64,000 nucleotides of DNA from Halogranum gelatinilyticum (GTDB taxonomy: Archaea > Halobacteriota > Halobacteria > Halobacteriales > Haloferacaceae): contig NZ_FNHL01000001.1 of the NCBI RefSeq assembly GCF_900103715.1, positions 1,187,796 to 1,251,795 on the forward strand. Reading direction: 5' to 3'. Below the pieces are notes generated by a model. The model made no database searches. It was not told the origin of the DNA and saw only the letters and a list, made by a program, of their open reading frames with translations. A program made the translations under genes and the position numbers. Of this stretch, positions 1 through 7,677 are shown piece by piece. Position 1 is the stretch's first letter. Each line of letters starts with the position of its first letter.

Positions 1-666
1 GACGCGCTCCGGCGCGCGGGAGCCGTCGCCGACGATGTCGTCGACGAACTCCGTAGCCTCGGCGAGGACGCCGTCGGGATGACCGAGGCCGAACTCGCAG
101 CCGACATCGAACGGCGGCTCACCGACGCCGGAGGCTCCGGAGCCTCTTTCGAGATCATCGTCGGCTCCGGTCCCAACGGGGCGAAGCCTCACCACAGCCA
201 CGGCGAGCGCGTCGTCGAGGCGGGCGACCCTGTCGTCCTCGACTTCGGGACACGTGTCGACGGCTATCCCTCCGACCAGACGCGGACGCTCGTCTTCGCG
301 GGCGACCCTGACGACGAGTTCGTCGAGGTCCACGACGTCGTCCGGGAGGCCCACGACGCCGCCGTCGCCGCCGTCGAACCCGGCGTGACTGCGGGCGAAA
401 TCGACGCCGCCGCTCGCGACGTCGTCGACGCGGCTGGCTACGGCGAGCGGTTCATCCACCGGACGGGTCACGGCGTCGGTCTCGACGTTCACGAAGAGCC
501 GTACATCGTCGCCGGCAGCGAAGTCGAACTCGAACCGGGGATGGTGTTCAGCGTCGAGCCGGGCGTCTACCTCCCGGGCGAGTTTGGGGTGCGGATCGAA
601 GATCTCGTCGTCGTCACCGACGACGGCTGTGAGCGACTGAACGACACCGACCGCGGCTGGCGGTAG
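1..666 (+). CDS. M24-family metallopeptidase (Xaa-Pro aminopeptidase-like), 5' truncated
   Basis: The reading frame is open from the first base, so the N-terminus lies outside the window; an internal ATG at 79 is not the true start. The visible part is the pita-bread catalytic domain of M24 peptidases, which remove N-terminal residues next to proline using two metal ions. Metal-ligand motifs are in order: LDFGTRVDGYPSDQTRT (two Asp, near base 241-285), RTGHGVGLDVHE (His, near 465), EPGMVFSVEPG (Glu, near 556) and RIEDLV (Glu, near 597). All ligands are present, so the enzyme looks active. Family is clear; exact substrate (Xaa-Pro dipeptide or longer peptide) is not. It ends directly against the stop of the convergent gene at 667. 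Confidence 0.93.
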   Translation, partial: DALRRAGAVADDVVDELRSLGEDAVGMTEAELAADIERRLTDAGGSGASFEIIVGSGPNGAKPHHSHGERVVEAGDPVVLDFGTRVDGYPSDQTRTLVFAGDPDDEFVEVHDVVREAHDAAVAAVEPGVTAGEIDAAARDVVDAAGYGERFIHRTGHGVGLDVHEEPYIVAGSEVELEPGMVFSVEPGVYLPGEFGVRIEDLVVVTDDGCERLNDTDRGWR

Positions 667-1038
667 TCACTCCCAACTGTCGCGTTCGAGCCGCTTTCCG
701 ACCGCGGCGAGACCACCGACGAAGAGCAGGCCGACGAGCGAGGCGGTTCCAGCGTCGTCCGGAACCCGTGACTCTGCCGCGTCGACGCGCCACGGTTCTT
801 CGGTCCTCGCGGTCTCCTTCGCCGACTTCCAATACTGAACGAGTTTGTATCCCGACGCAGCCAGTCCAGCGAGCGAGACGGCACCGAGACCGAGCCACGC
901 GTAGGGCGGCCCCTGACGGGCTTCCGTCTCCTCCTCGAACGAGAGCGGAGCCGAATCGTCTGTCGTCGGTGTGTCGGTCTCGGGTTCGGCATCGTCTCCC
1001 AGTCGGAACTTGAACAGCGTCCGCTTCACGGCAGCCAT
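667..1038 (-). CDS. Small membrane protein, unknown function
   Basis: A 123-residue protein I do not recognise. The N-terminal ~45 residues are acidic and cytoplasmic-looking, followed by two hydrophobic segments (about residues 48-66 and 97-112) and a short charged tail, so probably a two-pass membrane protein. Start is the only ATG near the 5' end. Its stop touches the stop of the peptidase gene on the other strand, and its start lies 92 bases from the start of the divergent dehydrogenase gene. Confidence 0.7.
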   Translation of the reverse strand: MAAVKRTLFKFRLGDDAEPETDTPTTDDSAPLSFEEETEARQGPPYAWLGLGAVSLAGLAASGYKLVQYWKSAKETARTEEPWRVDAAESRVPDDAGTASLVGLLFVGGLAAVGKRLERDSWE

Positions 1039-1100
1039 ACCGCTCTTTCGCTGCCGACGGACTTGGAACTACGGGCGACTCGTCATATCCGTCACGTACG

Positions 1101-1107
1101 TTTATGG
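1101..1107 (+). promoter_or_regulatory. TATA box of the alcohol dehydrogenase gene
   Basis: TTTATGG is centred 27 bases before the ATG at 1131, the spacing expected for a leaderless haloarchaeal transcript. This decides the start at 1131 over the in-frame ATG at 1104, which lies inside the TATA box. Confidence 0.6.
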
Positions 1108-1130
1108 CGTGTGCCGTCGCGCACATAGCT

Positions 1131-2165
1131 ATGCGTGTCGCCGTCCTCTCACCCGACCTCGAACTGACCCTGGAAGAGCGCGACCGCCCAACCCCGGACG
1201 ACGATGAGGTGCTCGTCCGGATCCTTTCGGTCGGTATCTGCGGCTCCGACGTCCACTACTACGAACACGGCCGCATCGGCGACTACGTCGTCGACAGCCC
1301 GCTGGTTCTCGGCCACGAGAGCGCGGGCGAGATCGTCGCCGTCGGCGAACACGTCGACGAGAGCCGTGTCGGCGAGCGCGTGACACTCGAACCGGGGGTT
1401 CCCTGCCGACGCTGCGAGCACTGCGCTCGCGGCGAGTACAACCTCTGTGCGGACGTGACGTTCATGGCGACGCCGCCGGACGACGGCGCGTTCGCCGAGT
1501 ACGTCGCGTGGCCCGCGGACTTCGCGTACGCACTCCCCGAGAGCGTTTCCCTGGACGAGGGCGCGCTCGTCGAACCACTCTCAGTCGGCGTCCACGTTGC
1601 CCGACGAGCGAACGTCGGCGTCGGCGACTCGGTCTTGATCACCGGCTGTGGTCCTATCGGCCTGCTCGCGATGGAAGTGCTTCGCGCGGCGGGCGCGACC
1701 GACATCATCGTCTCCGACGTCGTCCCGGAGAAACTCGCACTCGCCGAGGAACGTGGTGCGGACACGGTCATCGACGTGAGCGAAGAGAACCTGGCCGAAG
1801 CGGTCGACGCTGCGACCGATGGTCGGGGCGTCGACGTGGTGGTGGAAGCCTCCGGCGCGCCACCCGCAGTCCAGGGCGCGTTCGACGCCGTGCGGCGCGG
1901 TGGCTCGGTCGTCCTCGTCGGTCTCGCCCCGGACGGCGAGGTCCCGCTCGACACGAACGAGATCATCGACAACGAACTCGACGTCTTCGGCTCGTTCCGC
2001 TACCGGAACACGTACCCCGCCGCCATCGATCTCCTCGCGGACGGCGCTGTCGACGTCGAGGGAATCATCGACTTCGACGCCACGCTCGAGGCGGTCGACG
2101 CGGCGTTCCAGCGAGCACAGAATCCAGAGACAGTAAAGGGAATGATTCGCCTCGGCGACGACTAG
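1131..2165 (+). CDS. Zinc-dependent alcohol dehydrogenase, sorbitol/xylitol dehydrogenase type
   Basis: Medium-chain dehydrogenase of 344 residues. The N-terminal GroES-like domain carries the catalytic zinc site (GICGSDVHYYEHG, then GHESAG) and the structural zinc cysteines CRRCEHCARGEYNLC. The Rossmann domain has a nucleotide-binding loop TGCGPIGLLA followed by an Asp at the end of the second strand (VSDVVPEK), which points to NAD rather than NADP. The HYYEHG segment is typical of polyol dehydrogenases, so oxidation of a sugar alcohol is likely, but the substrate is not certain. Monocistronic, with its own TATA box; followed by a 313-base gap. Confidence 0.92.
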   Translation: MRVAVLSPDLELTLEERDRPTPDDDEVLVRILSVGICGSDVHYYEHGRIGDYVVDSPLVLGHESAGEIVAVGEHVDESRVGERVTLEPGVPCRRCEHCARGEYNLCADVTFMATPPDDGAFAEYVAWPADFAYALPESVSLDEGALVEPLSVGVHVARRANVGVGDSVLITGCGPIGLLAMEVLRAAGATDIIVSDVVPEKLALAEERGADTVIDVSEENLAEAVDAATDGRGVDVVVEASGAPPAVQGAFDAVRRGGSVVLVGLAPDGEVPLDTNEIIDNELDVFGSFRYRNTYPAAIDLLADGAVDVEGIIDFDATLEAVDAAFQRAQNPETVKGMIRLGDD

Positions 2166-2306
2166 CAGAGCGAACAGGTGGGACCGTCGACCAGTGAAGC
2201 GGTGTCCCACACAACCGCGAAACGCTCCACCGTCCGTCTCAGCGCACACCGTCGGTGGCCGCTCGTTCGCATATGAACCTTCACCGTCGCGTGAGCTGGC
2301 TCCCCC

Positions 2307-2358
2307 GAAGGTTGAAACGTGAGAACGGGACCAGCCACTTCATGGTCTGAGTCTCACC
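2307..2358 (+). repeat. Intergenic hairpin element, copy A
   Basis: This noncoding stretch shares a core with 36189-36240 on the opposite strand: AACGGGACCAGCC, a variable loop, then CATGGTCTGA. The core folds as a hairpin with stem GACCA/TGGTC. In this copy GTGAG (2319-2323) and CTCAC (2353-2357) can form an outer stem. Both copies lie between convergent 3' ends. It may be a structured RNA, a 3'-end processing or termination element, or a small dispersed repeat; the sequence alone does not decide. Confidence 0.6.
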
Positions 2359-2453
2359 GCGTGGCGGTCTGCGGTCGCACGACACACTGCCTCGCGTGCC
2401 GACAAAGCGTCGTCTGTTCGCTTTCTTGCCGCCCAGTGCCGTCGCTCCCGACC

Positions 2454-2463
2454 CTGAAAAACC
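2454..2463 (-). terminator. T-tract, likely archaeal terminator of the DRTGG gene
   Basis: Five consecutive T on the minus strand (GGTTTTTCAG) about 20 bases past the stop at 2479, consistent with T-run-dependent archaeal termination. Confidence 0.4.
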
Positions 2464-2478
2464 GAAGAGGAGTGAAAT

Positions 2479-3558
2479 CTATTCGTCGTCGTCCGCAGCC
2501 GCCGCCGGAACGAGCGCGTCGACGTCCGCGTGCTCGAAGAGCAGATCGCGGAGGAGACCGACCGTCTCCTCGTCGCGGGTGCGTCCGCTGTGAATCAGCT
2601 CTTCCGCGCGGTCGACGACGGACATCGTGTCGGCGTTGACGAGAAGCACGGGGACGCCCTTCTCCTCTGCCTTGCCGAGCACGGCGGCCGGTGGCCGGTG
2701 GCCGCCCGTGAGGATGAGTGCCTTCACACCGGGAGCTTCGAGTGCCGCGGTGTGGATCTCCGAGCGGTCGCCACCCGTGATGACCGCCGCGTCCTTCGTC
2801 CGCCGGAAGTAGCGCAGGGCAGCGTCGCCGCCCATCGCGCCGACAAGGAACCGTTCGACGAAGGCGTCGGTCGGGACGTTGGTCGCGACGTCCGCGCCGA
2901 GGTCCTTCGCGAGGTCGTTGACAGTGATGCCAGCGAGTTCGCGCTTGCGGGGAAGGACGCCGAGGACGTCGACACCGCGGTTCTCGAGGAACGGGACGAC
3001 TTCCGTCTCCAGCTCGTCGTAGACCGAGTCGGAGACGCGGTTGAACAGGACGCCCACGAGCCGGTCGCCGATGTCGTCGGCAGCGGCCAGCACCTCGTCG
3101 ATGTCACCCGGCTGGGTGTAGTCGGCGACGAGAACGACGCCCGCATCGAGCAGGTCGGCGATCTCGGGGTCGGTGAGGTCGATGATGCCGCCGGTCGTGT
3201 AACGGCCGGCACCCTCGACGAGCATCAGGTCCTTGTCGGCGGCGAGCTGGTCGTAGTTCTCGCGGACGATTTCGGCGAGTTCGTCGCCGCTCTCCTGGCC
3301 GCGGATGGCACCTTCGACGAACGTCGGCGAGTAGACGATGGGTTCCATCTGGTGCATCTCGGCGTCGAGACCGAGCAGTTCGCGGGCGAGCATCGGGTCC
3401 TGGTCGAGCGTCTTGCCGACGTTCGACTGCAGACGGGTCCCTTTCGGCTTCATGTAGCCGACGTCGAGACCGCGTTCCTGTGCGAGGAGGCCGAGCGCGA
3501 GGGTCACGGCTGTCTTTCCGGTGCTGTCCTGAGTCGAGGTAACGAGTAGCGTGTTCAT
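2479..3558 (-). CDS. BioD-like P-loop/DRTGG-domain protein (phosphotransacetylase N-terminal-domain family)
   Basis: 359 residues. The N-terminal half is a dethiobiotin-synthetase-like P-loop domain with the Walker A-type loop TSTQDSTGKTAV, then YMKPKGTRLQ and VEGAGR. The C-terminal half matches the DRTGG region that precedes the catalytic domain of long bacterial phosphotransacetylases (ITVNDLAKDLGAD, ITGGDR..H, ILTGGHRPP). No acetyltransferase domain follows, so it cannot be a complete Pta. It lies directly downstream of the ADP-forming acetyl-CoA synthetase, suggesting a regulatory or nucleotide-sensing role in acetyl-CoA/acetate metabolism (inference). An in-frame ATG at 3585 overlaps the upstream stop as ATGA and would add nine residues; the start at 3558 (MNTLLVTS) fits the family better. 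Confidence 0.88.
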   Translation of the reverse strand: MNTLLVTSTQDSTGKTAVTLALGLLAQERGLDVGYMKPKGTRLQSNVGKTLDQDPMLARELLGLDAEMHQMEPIVYSPTFVEGAIRGQESGDELAEIVRENYDQLAADKDLMLVEGAGRYTTGGIIDLTDPEIADLLDAGVVLVADYTQPGDIDEVLAAADDIGDRLVGVLFNRVSDSVYDELETEVVPFLENRGVDVLGVLPRKRELAGITVNDLAKDLGADVATNVPTDAFVERFLVGAMGGDAALRYFRRTKDAAVITGGDRSEIHTAALEAPGVKALILTGGHRPPAAVLGKAEEKGVPVLLVNADTMSVVDRAEELIHSGRTRDEETVGLLRDLLFEHADVDALVPAAAADDDE

Positions 3559-3581
3559 GGCTGAATCGTGGGTGGGAGTGG

Positions 3582-5675
3582 TCATAGTTCGTCGGGGTCG
3601 ACGGTCAGTCGGACGTCGACCGCCTGTGCACCGTCGGGCAGCGCGACGAGCGGGTTGATGTCGAGTTCGAGGATGGCCGGGAAGTCTGTGACCAGCTGCG
3701 AGAGCCGCTGGATGGTCTCGGTGATCTCGTCGATGTCGACGGGGTCGCGGCCACGGGCACCGCGAAGCAACGGCGCGGAGTCGATCTCCTCGGTCATCTC
3801 GAAGGCTTCGTTCTCCGAGACCGGCGCGACACGGAACGTCGTGTCCTCCATCACTTCGACGAAGATGCCGCCGAGACCGAACATCAAGAGCGGCCCGAAC
3901 TGCGGGTCGCGGTTCATGCCGACGATGGTCTCGACGCCGCTGTCGAGGTCGACCATCTCCTGGACCTGCACGCCGATGATGTTCGCGTCGGGCTGGTAGT
4001 TCCGTGCGCGGGTGATGAGGTCCTCGTAAGCGTCGTAGACCTCTCCGTCCTCGACACCGACCTTGACGCCGCCGATGTCGGATTTGTGAAGAATGTCCGG
4101 ACTGACGATCTTCATCACGACGCCGCCGTCGATGTTCTCGGCGACGTCGAGCGCGTCCGCGGGCGAGTCCACGATTTCGCCCTGCGGCGTCTCGATGCCG
4201 TAGGCGTCGAGCAGGCCCATCGCCTCGACGCCGAGGCGGGTGTCGTCGCGGCCCTTGACGGATTCGAGAATCTCGCGGGCGCGCTCTCTGTCGACGTCGA
4301 ACTCGGTCGGCTCGTCGTACGTCCGCTGGCTGATGTCCTTGAAGTCGGCCAGCGCGTCGAGCGCGAACACCGCACGCGACGGGTCGAAGTAGTTCGGGAT
4401 GCCCGAGTCCTGCAGGATGGTCGCGGCGGGCTTGACGCGCTCGCCACCCATGAAACAGGCCGCGACGGGCTTGTCGTGCTCCTCGCGGAGTTCGACCGTG
4501 TCCTCGGCCAACTGCTCGTAGTCGAGGACAGCCGTCGGACAGGTCAAGACGAGTGCCATGCCGACGTTCTCGTCGGCCAGTGCGATGTCAAGCGCGTCGC
4601 GGAACCGGTCGTTGTCGGCGTCGCCGACGATGTCGACCGGGTTGTAGATGTTCCCTTCCGCCGGCAGTTTCTCGGAGAACTCCTCCAGTGTTTCGTCGGA
4701 GAAACTCGCCATCGAGAGGCTGGAGTCGCCGACGGCGTCCGTCGACATCACGCCGGGACCACCGGCGTTGGTGATGATGGCGATCTCCTCGCCCTCGGGC
4801 AGCGGCTGGTTGGCGAGCATCTGCGCGGAGTCGAACAGCTCCTGGACGGACTCCGCGCGGATGACGCCCGCCTGTTCGAGACCGGCCTCGTAGGCCTGGT
4901 CGCTGCCGGCGATGGTGCCGGTGTGGCTGGAGGCGGCCTGCGCCCCGGCGTCGGTGCGGCCGGACTTCACGAGGACGATCGGCGTGTCCTGCGTGACCTC
5001 CCGAGCCGTGTCGATGAACTTCCGGCCCTCCTCGATGCCTTCGAGGTAGCCGATGACGACGTCGGTCTCACCGTCTGCGCCCCAGGCGTCGACGAAGTCC
5101 GACTCGTCGAGGACGGCCTTGTTGCCCAGCGAGACGACGTCCTTGAACCCGATGCCCTCGTCGTTCGCCCAGTCGAGGACGGCCGTGATGAACGCACCCG
5201 ACTGGCTCATGAAGGACATGTTGCCGGGGCTGGCGTTCTCGGGACCGAAAGTGGCGTTCATGCCGTTCGGCGTGCTCATAATTCCCAGACTGTTCGGCCC
5301 GACGAGGTTGAGGTCGTACTCCGCGGCGACCTCGGTGAGCTCCTGCTCACGGGCGGCTCCGTCGCTCCCGGTCTCTCCGAACCCGGCGGTGATGACGACG
5401 ACGTTCTGGATGCCCGCCTCGCCAGCCTGCCGGACCGCGTCCACGGCGATGTGGGGCGGGACGACGACCACCGCGAGGTCGGCATCGCTCTCACTGACGT
5501 CGGCGACGGCCGGGAGGCCGAACACCTCGTCGTACTTGGGGTTGACCGGTACGACCTCGCCGTCGAAATCCTCCATGAGGTTCTCGACGATGGCGCGGCC
5601 GACCGACCCCTCACGCTCTGTCGCACCGACGACGGCAACCCGCCGCGGTGCGAACAACTCGGATAGGTCTCCCAT
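3582..5675 (-). CDS. Acetate--CoA ligase (ADP-forming), fused alpha-beta subunits
   Basis: 697 residues. Converts acetyl-CoA (or another acyl-CoA), ADP and phosphate to the acid, CoA and ATP, the usual archaeal route of acetate production. Domains in order: CoA-binding Rossmann domain (FAPRRVAVVGATERE), succinyl-CoA-synthetase-like domains with the phosphohistidine segment SSHTGTIAGSD, and a C-terminal ATP-grasp domain (GGVVMKIVSPDILHKSDIGG). Halophile enzymes carry both subunits in one chain, as here. Longer starts to 5780 are possible but lack family similarity; a TATA-like AATTTATG sits 27 bases before the chosen ATG. Probably co-transcribed with the downstream DRTGG gene. Confidence 0.95.
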   Translation of the reverse strand: MGDLSELFAPRRVAVVGATEREGSVGRAIVENLMEDFDGEVVPVNPKYDEVFGLPAVADVSESDADLAVVVVPPHIAVDAVRQAGEAGIQNVVVITAGFGETGSDGAAREQELTEVAAEYDLNLVGPNSLGIMSTPNGMNATFGPENASPGNMSFMSQSGAFITAVLDWANDEGIGFKDVVSLGNKAVLDESDFVDAWGADGETDVVIGYLEGIEEGRKFIDTAREVTQDTPIVLVKSGRTDAGAQAASSHTGTIAGSDQAYEAGLEQAGVIRAESVQELFDSAQMLANQPLPEGEEIAIITNAGGPGVMSTDAVGDSSLSMASFSDETLEEFSEKLPAEGNIYNPVDIVGDADNDRFRDALDIALADENVGMALVLTCPTAVLDYEQLAEDTVELREEHDKPVAACFMGGERVKPAATILQDSGIPNYFDPSRAVFALDALADFKDISQRTYDEPTEFDVDRERAREILESVKGRDDTRLGVEAMGLLDAYGIETPQGEIVDSPADALDVAENIDGGVVMKIVSPDILHKSDIGGVKVGVEDGEVYDAYEDLITRARNYQPDANIIGVQVQEMVDLDSGVETIVGMNRDPQFGPLLMFGLGGIFVEVMEDTTFRVAPVSENEAFEMTEEIDSAPLLRGARGRDPVDIDEITETIQRLSQLVTDFPAILELDINPLVALPDGAQAVDVRLTVDPDEL

Positions 5676-5701
5676 CGTTCGCACCTTCCTCCCGTACGCG
5701 C

Positions 5702-5708
5702 ATAAATT
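5702..5708 (-). promoter_or_regulatory. TATA box of the acetyl-CoA synthetase operon
   Basis: On the minus strand AATTTAT is centred about 29 bases upstream of the ATG at 5675. A GGAGG lies between them but would fall at or before the predicted transcript start, so it is probably not used for ribosome binding. Confidence 0.5.
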
Positions 5709-5870
5709 CCTGTGTGTCCGCCCTCTCACGGAGCTTGTCATCACACCACAGTAGCCCGAACAATCGGGATGTTTGTCCACCGAACGGTCGGTTCCCCGAC
5801 CGGTTTGTGAAGAACGGGCCGAGGTTGTAGTCAGCCGACTGACTCGTCGGTGCCGGGTGCCGTGGCCGCC

Positions 5871-6158
5871 TCACACCACGTCGTCGGCTGCGTACTGCTC
5901 CCGAGTCCGTTTCGCGCTCGCTGCGTACTCGGCGCGCGTCTCCGGGTCGTCGACAGTCCCCAGTGCGCGCGGCTTGGCGTCGATAGCGGCAGTGGTGTCG
6001 CGGGCGTCGTCGAAGCTCGTCAGTGCCCGCTCCTTGCGGAGGTAGTGCTCTCCGTCCGGCGTCGCGTAGACGAGGATGACGATGTTCTGCTCGTCGTCCG
6101 AGTAGGTCCGTTCGACCAGCCAGACTCGGACAGTCTCGGCGGGGGCGTCGGAGTCCAT
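5871..6158 (-). CDS. Conserved hypothetical protein, 95 residues
   Basis: Soluble, charged protein without a recognised domain. The first half looks like a small beta-sheet (VRVWLVERTYSDDEQN, VILVYATPDGEHYLRKE), the second half a charged helix. The ATG at 6158 is preferred over the in-frame ATG at 6182 because a TATA-like stretch (CACTTTTC on the minus strand, near 6185) sits 27 bases ahead. Function unknown. Confidence 0.7.
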   Translation of the reverse strand: MDSDAPAETVRVWLVERTYSDDEQNIVILVYATPDGEHYLRKERALTSFDDARDTTAAIDAKPRALGTVDDPETRAEYAASAKRTREQYAADDVV

Positions 6159-6208
6159 CACTACGGAGTTCGTCGACGACACAGAAAAGTGTCACCGAGA
6201 AACAGACA

Positions 6209-6511
6209 CTACGTGGACCCGGCCGACCCCGTCTCCACGAGTCGGTCTTCGTACTTTGCGAGCGACTCGTCGAGGGCTTCGCCAGCGTCGAGGTCGAGTT
6301 CGTCCGCGAGCGCGAGCAGGGCGAACAGGGCGTCGCCGAGTTCGTCGCGCTCGACGTCCAGGGCGTCCGGCGAGGCACCGTAGTCACTCGACGCCGTCGC
6401 GTCCGCCGCCAGTTCGCCAACCTCTGCCGCGAGGTCGAGCAGTCTGTACGCGGGAGGCGTGTGTAGGTCGTGTTCGTCCAGGAACGCCGCGACCTGTCGT
6501 TGTTCTTTCAT
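6209..6511 (-). CDS. MazG-like nucleotide pyrophosphohydrolase
   Basis: A 100-residue all-alpha protein with the split Mg-binding signature of MazG/iMazG enzymes: AAEVGELAAD followed by DELGDALFALLALADE. These enzymes hydrolyse (d)NTPs to monophosphates and can clear damaged nucleotides. The short single-domain length is normal for archaeal members. Transcribed in the same direction as the gene at 5871 but with a 50-base gap; co-transcription is possible. Confidence 0.82.
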   Translation of the reverse strand: MKEQRQVAAFLDEHDLHTPPAYRLLDLAAEVGELAADATASSDYGASPDALDVERDELGDALFALLALADELDLDAGEALDESLAKYEDRLVETGSAGST

Positions 6512-6726
6512 CGTCCGTTGGGACTGGTGACACGTCGCAGGAAAGTACGTTCCGGTGTGATAGAACGACCACAGTCACCGAATCGCCACACTGCTCGGCA
6601 AGAGGTGACTCAGCAGTCGACGACGCGCCGGACTGTCCGCCTCACAGGTCGGTCTCGCTGACGACACCGAACACCGCTCCGACAGGTCCGAATCACAGTA
6701 CATTTATTTGTATGGAGAATGGTGTG

Positions 6727-6735
6727 AATATATTC
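6727..6735 (+). promoter_or_regulatory. TATA box upstream of the TM-helix channel-like gene
   Basis: AATATATTC, centred about 32 bases before the ATG at 6763, is the last of several A/T-rich patches (6700-6735) in an otherwise G+C-rich 251-base gap (6512-6762) that holds nothing else I can identify. Confidence 0.45.
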
Positions 6736-6762
6736 GCGTTTCCAACGTTCTAGTGGACGGTT

Positions 6763-7518
6763 ATGCCGTACTACACCACACTGCAAGTGACGATTCCGGG
6801 CGTTTTGGAAGAGACCATCAGCGGGTTGCTCGCGTTCCTCCCGCGGCTCGTCGGCGCGCTCCTCATCCTCCTCGTCGGCTGGCTCGTCGGCCGCGGCGCG
6901 GCGCGACTCGTCGCGCGTCTGGCCGACCGTATCGAACTCGACAAGGCGGTCATGGCGACACCGCTCGGCGGTATCATGGGTGGCAGCCAACGCGCCGTCT
7001 CACAGTCGTTCGGGTCGCTGGCGAAATGGTTCGTCTTCGCCATCTCGTTCCTCGCGGCCGCCGACGTGCTCGCGGTCCCGCTGTTCTCACAGTGGATCTC
7101 GACCGCAGCGTCCTACTTGCCTGCGTTCATCGCCGGTCTCCTAGTGATTGTCGTCGGCTTCGTCGTCGCCGACTTCATCGGTGACACCATCACGCGGACC
7201 CGCGCGGCGACCCAGACGCGGTACACCAACGCGTTCGCGGCGGGGACCCGGATGTTCCTCTACTTCGTCGCCGTCGTCATCGGCCTGAGCACGATGGGTA
7301 TCGACGTCTCCCTGCTGGAGACCTTCGGGACCGCGCTGGCGTGGGGGCTCGCGGCCGCCATCGCCATCGGCGTCGGTATCGCGCTCGGCTGGGGTGGAAA
7401 GGACTACGTCGCGGGCCACATCGAGGGCTGGGTCGAAGGCGCGCAGTACGCTTCCGGCGGCTCCGGCGGTCCCGGCGGCGCGGCACAGGCCGACGGCGGT
7501 ATCGTCGACGAGGACTGA
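6763..7518 (+). CDS. Mechanosensitive-channel-related membrane protein (TM-helix repeat)
   Basis: 251 residues with five or so hydrophobic segments. The repeated pattern LLILLVGWLVGRGAARLV and IAGLLVIVVGFVVADFIGD matches the conserved TM-helix repeat found in MscS-related proteins, but the MscS beta domain is absent; the C-terminus is a Gly-rich tail (GGSGGPGG) ending in acids. Likely an oligomeric membrane pore or scaffold of the cytoplasmic membrane. It is not the same type as the full MscS channel at 52522. Confidence 0.8.
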   Translation: MPYYTTLQVTIPGVLEETISGLLAFLPRLVGALLILLVGWLVGRGAARLVARLADRIELDKAVMATPLGGIMGGSQRAVSQSFGSLAKWFVFAISFLAAADVLAVPLFSQWISTAASYLPAFIAGLLVIVVGFVVADFIGDTITRTRAATQTRYTNAFAAGTRMFLYFVAVVIGLSTMGIDVSLLETFGTALAWGLAAAIAIGVGIALGWGGKDYVAGHIEGWVEGAQYASGGSGGPGGAAQADGGIVDED

Positions 7519-7613
7519 GCCGACTGTCGGTGCGGGCCACGCTTCGTGCGTGGTGTCCGCGCCGCGCCACCGAACTATCTTTGCGATGTGCATCCACACC
7601 CACTGACAGGATA

Positions 7614-7628
7614 TTAGGCGCGCCAAAA
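7614..7628 (+). promoter_or_regulatory. Palindromic operator candidate upstream of the ZIP transporter
   Basis: TTAGGCGCGCCAAA is a near-perfect inverted repeat (TTAGGCG against TTTGGCG on the other strand). It lies 20 bases upstream of a TATA-like ACTTATC (7647-7653), itself 27 bases ahead of the ATG at 7678. The TTAGG half-site resembles DtxR/MntR-type metal regulator sites. Its place upstream of the TATA box would fit activation better than simple repression (inference). Confidence 0.45.
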
Positions 7629-7677
7629 CTATCACATTACTGATAACACTTATCCCCGGCGACGGTCAAGAGAGACC

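Larger units (their letters stand above)
2166..2478. other. 313-base intergenic region between convergent genes
   Basis: No credible gene. It holds one copy of a repeated hairpin element (2307-2358, listed separately) and, on the minus strand, a T-tract just downstream of the DRTGG gene. The rest shows no TATA box aimed at a flanking gene, as expected between two 3' ends. Confidence 0.6.

Noticed and set aside
2530..3549. Long plus-strand frame opposite the DRTGG gene
   Set aside because: High G+C keeps antisense frames open; no domain similarity, and the minus-strand protein has clear motifs.
4086..5666. 526-codon plus-strand frame opposite the acetyl-CoA synthetase
   Set aside because: Antisense shadow; composition is Val/Asp/Glu/Arg artefact and the minus strand encodes a complete conserved enzyme.
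5683..5690. GGAGG as ribosome-binding site of the acetyl-CoA synthetase gene
   Set aside because: The TATA position predicts a transcript starting after it, so it would not be in the mRNA.
7617..7624. GGCGCGCC as a mere restriction-type palindrome
   Set aside because: Kept as an operator candidate because symmetry extends beyond the eight bases to TTAGG/TTTGG; the evidence is modest.
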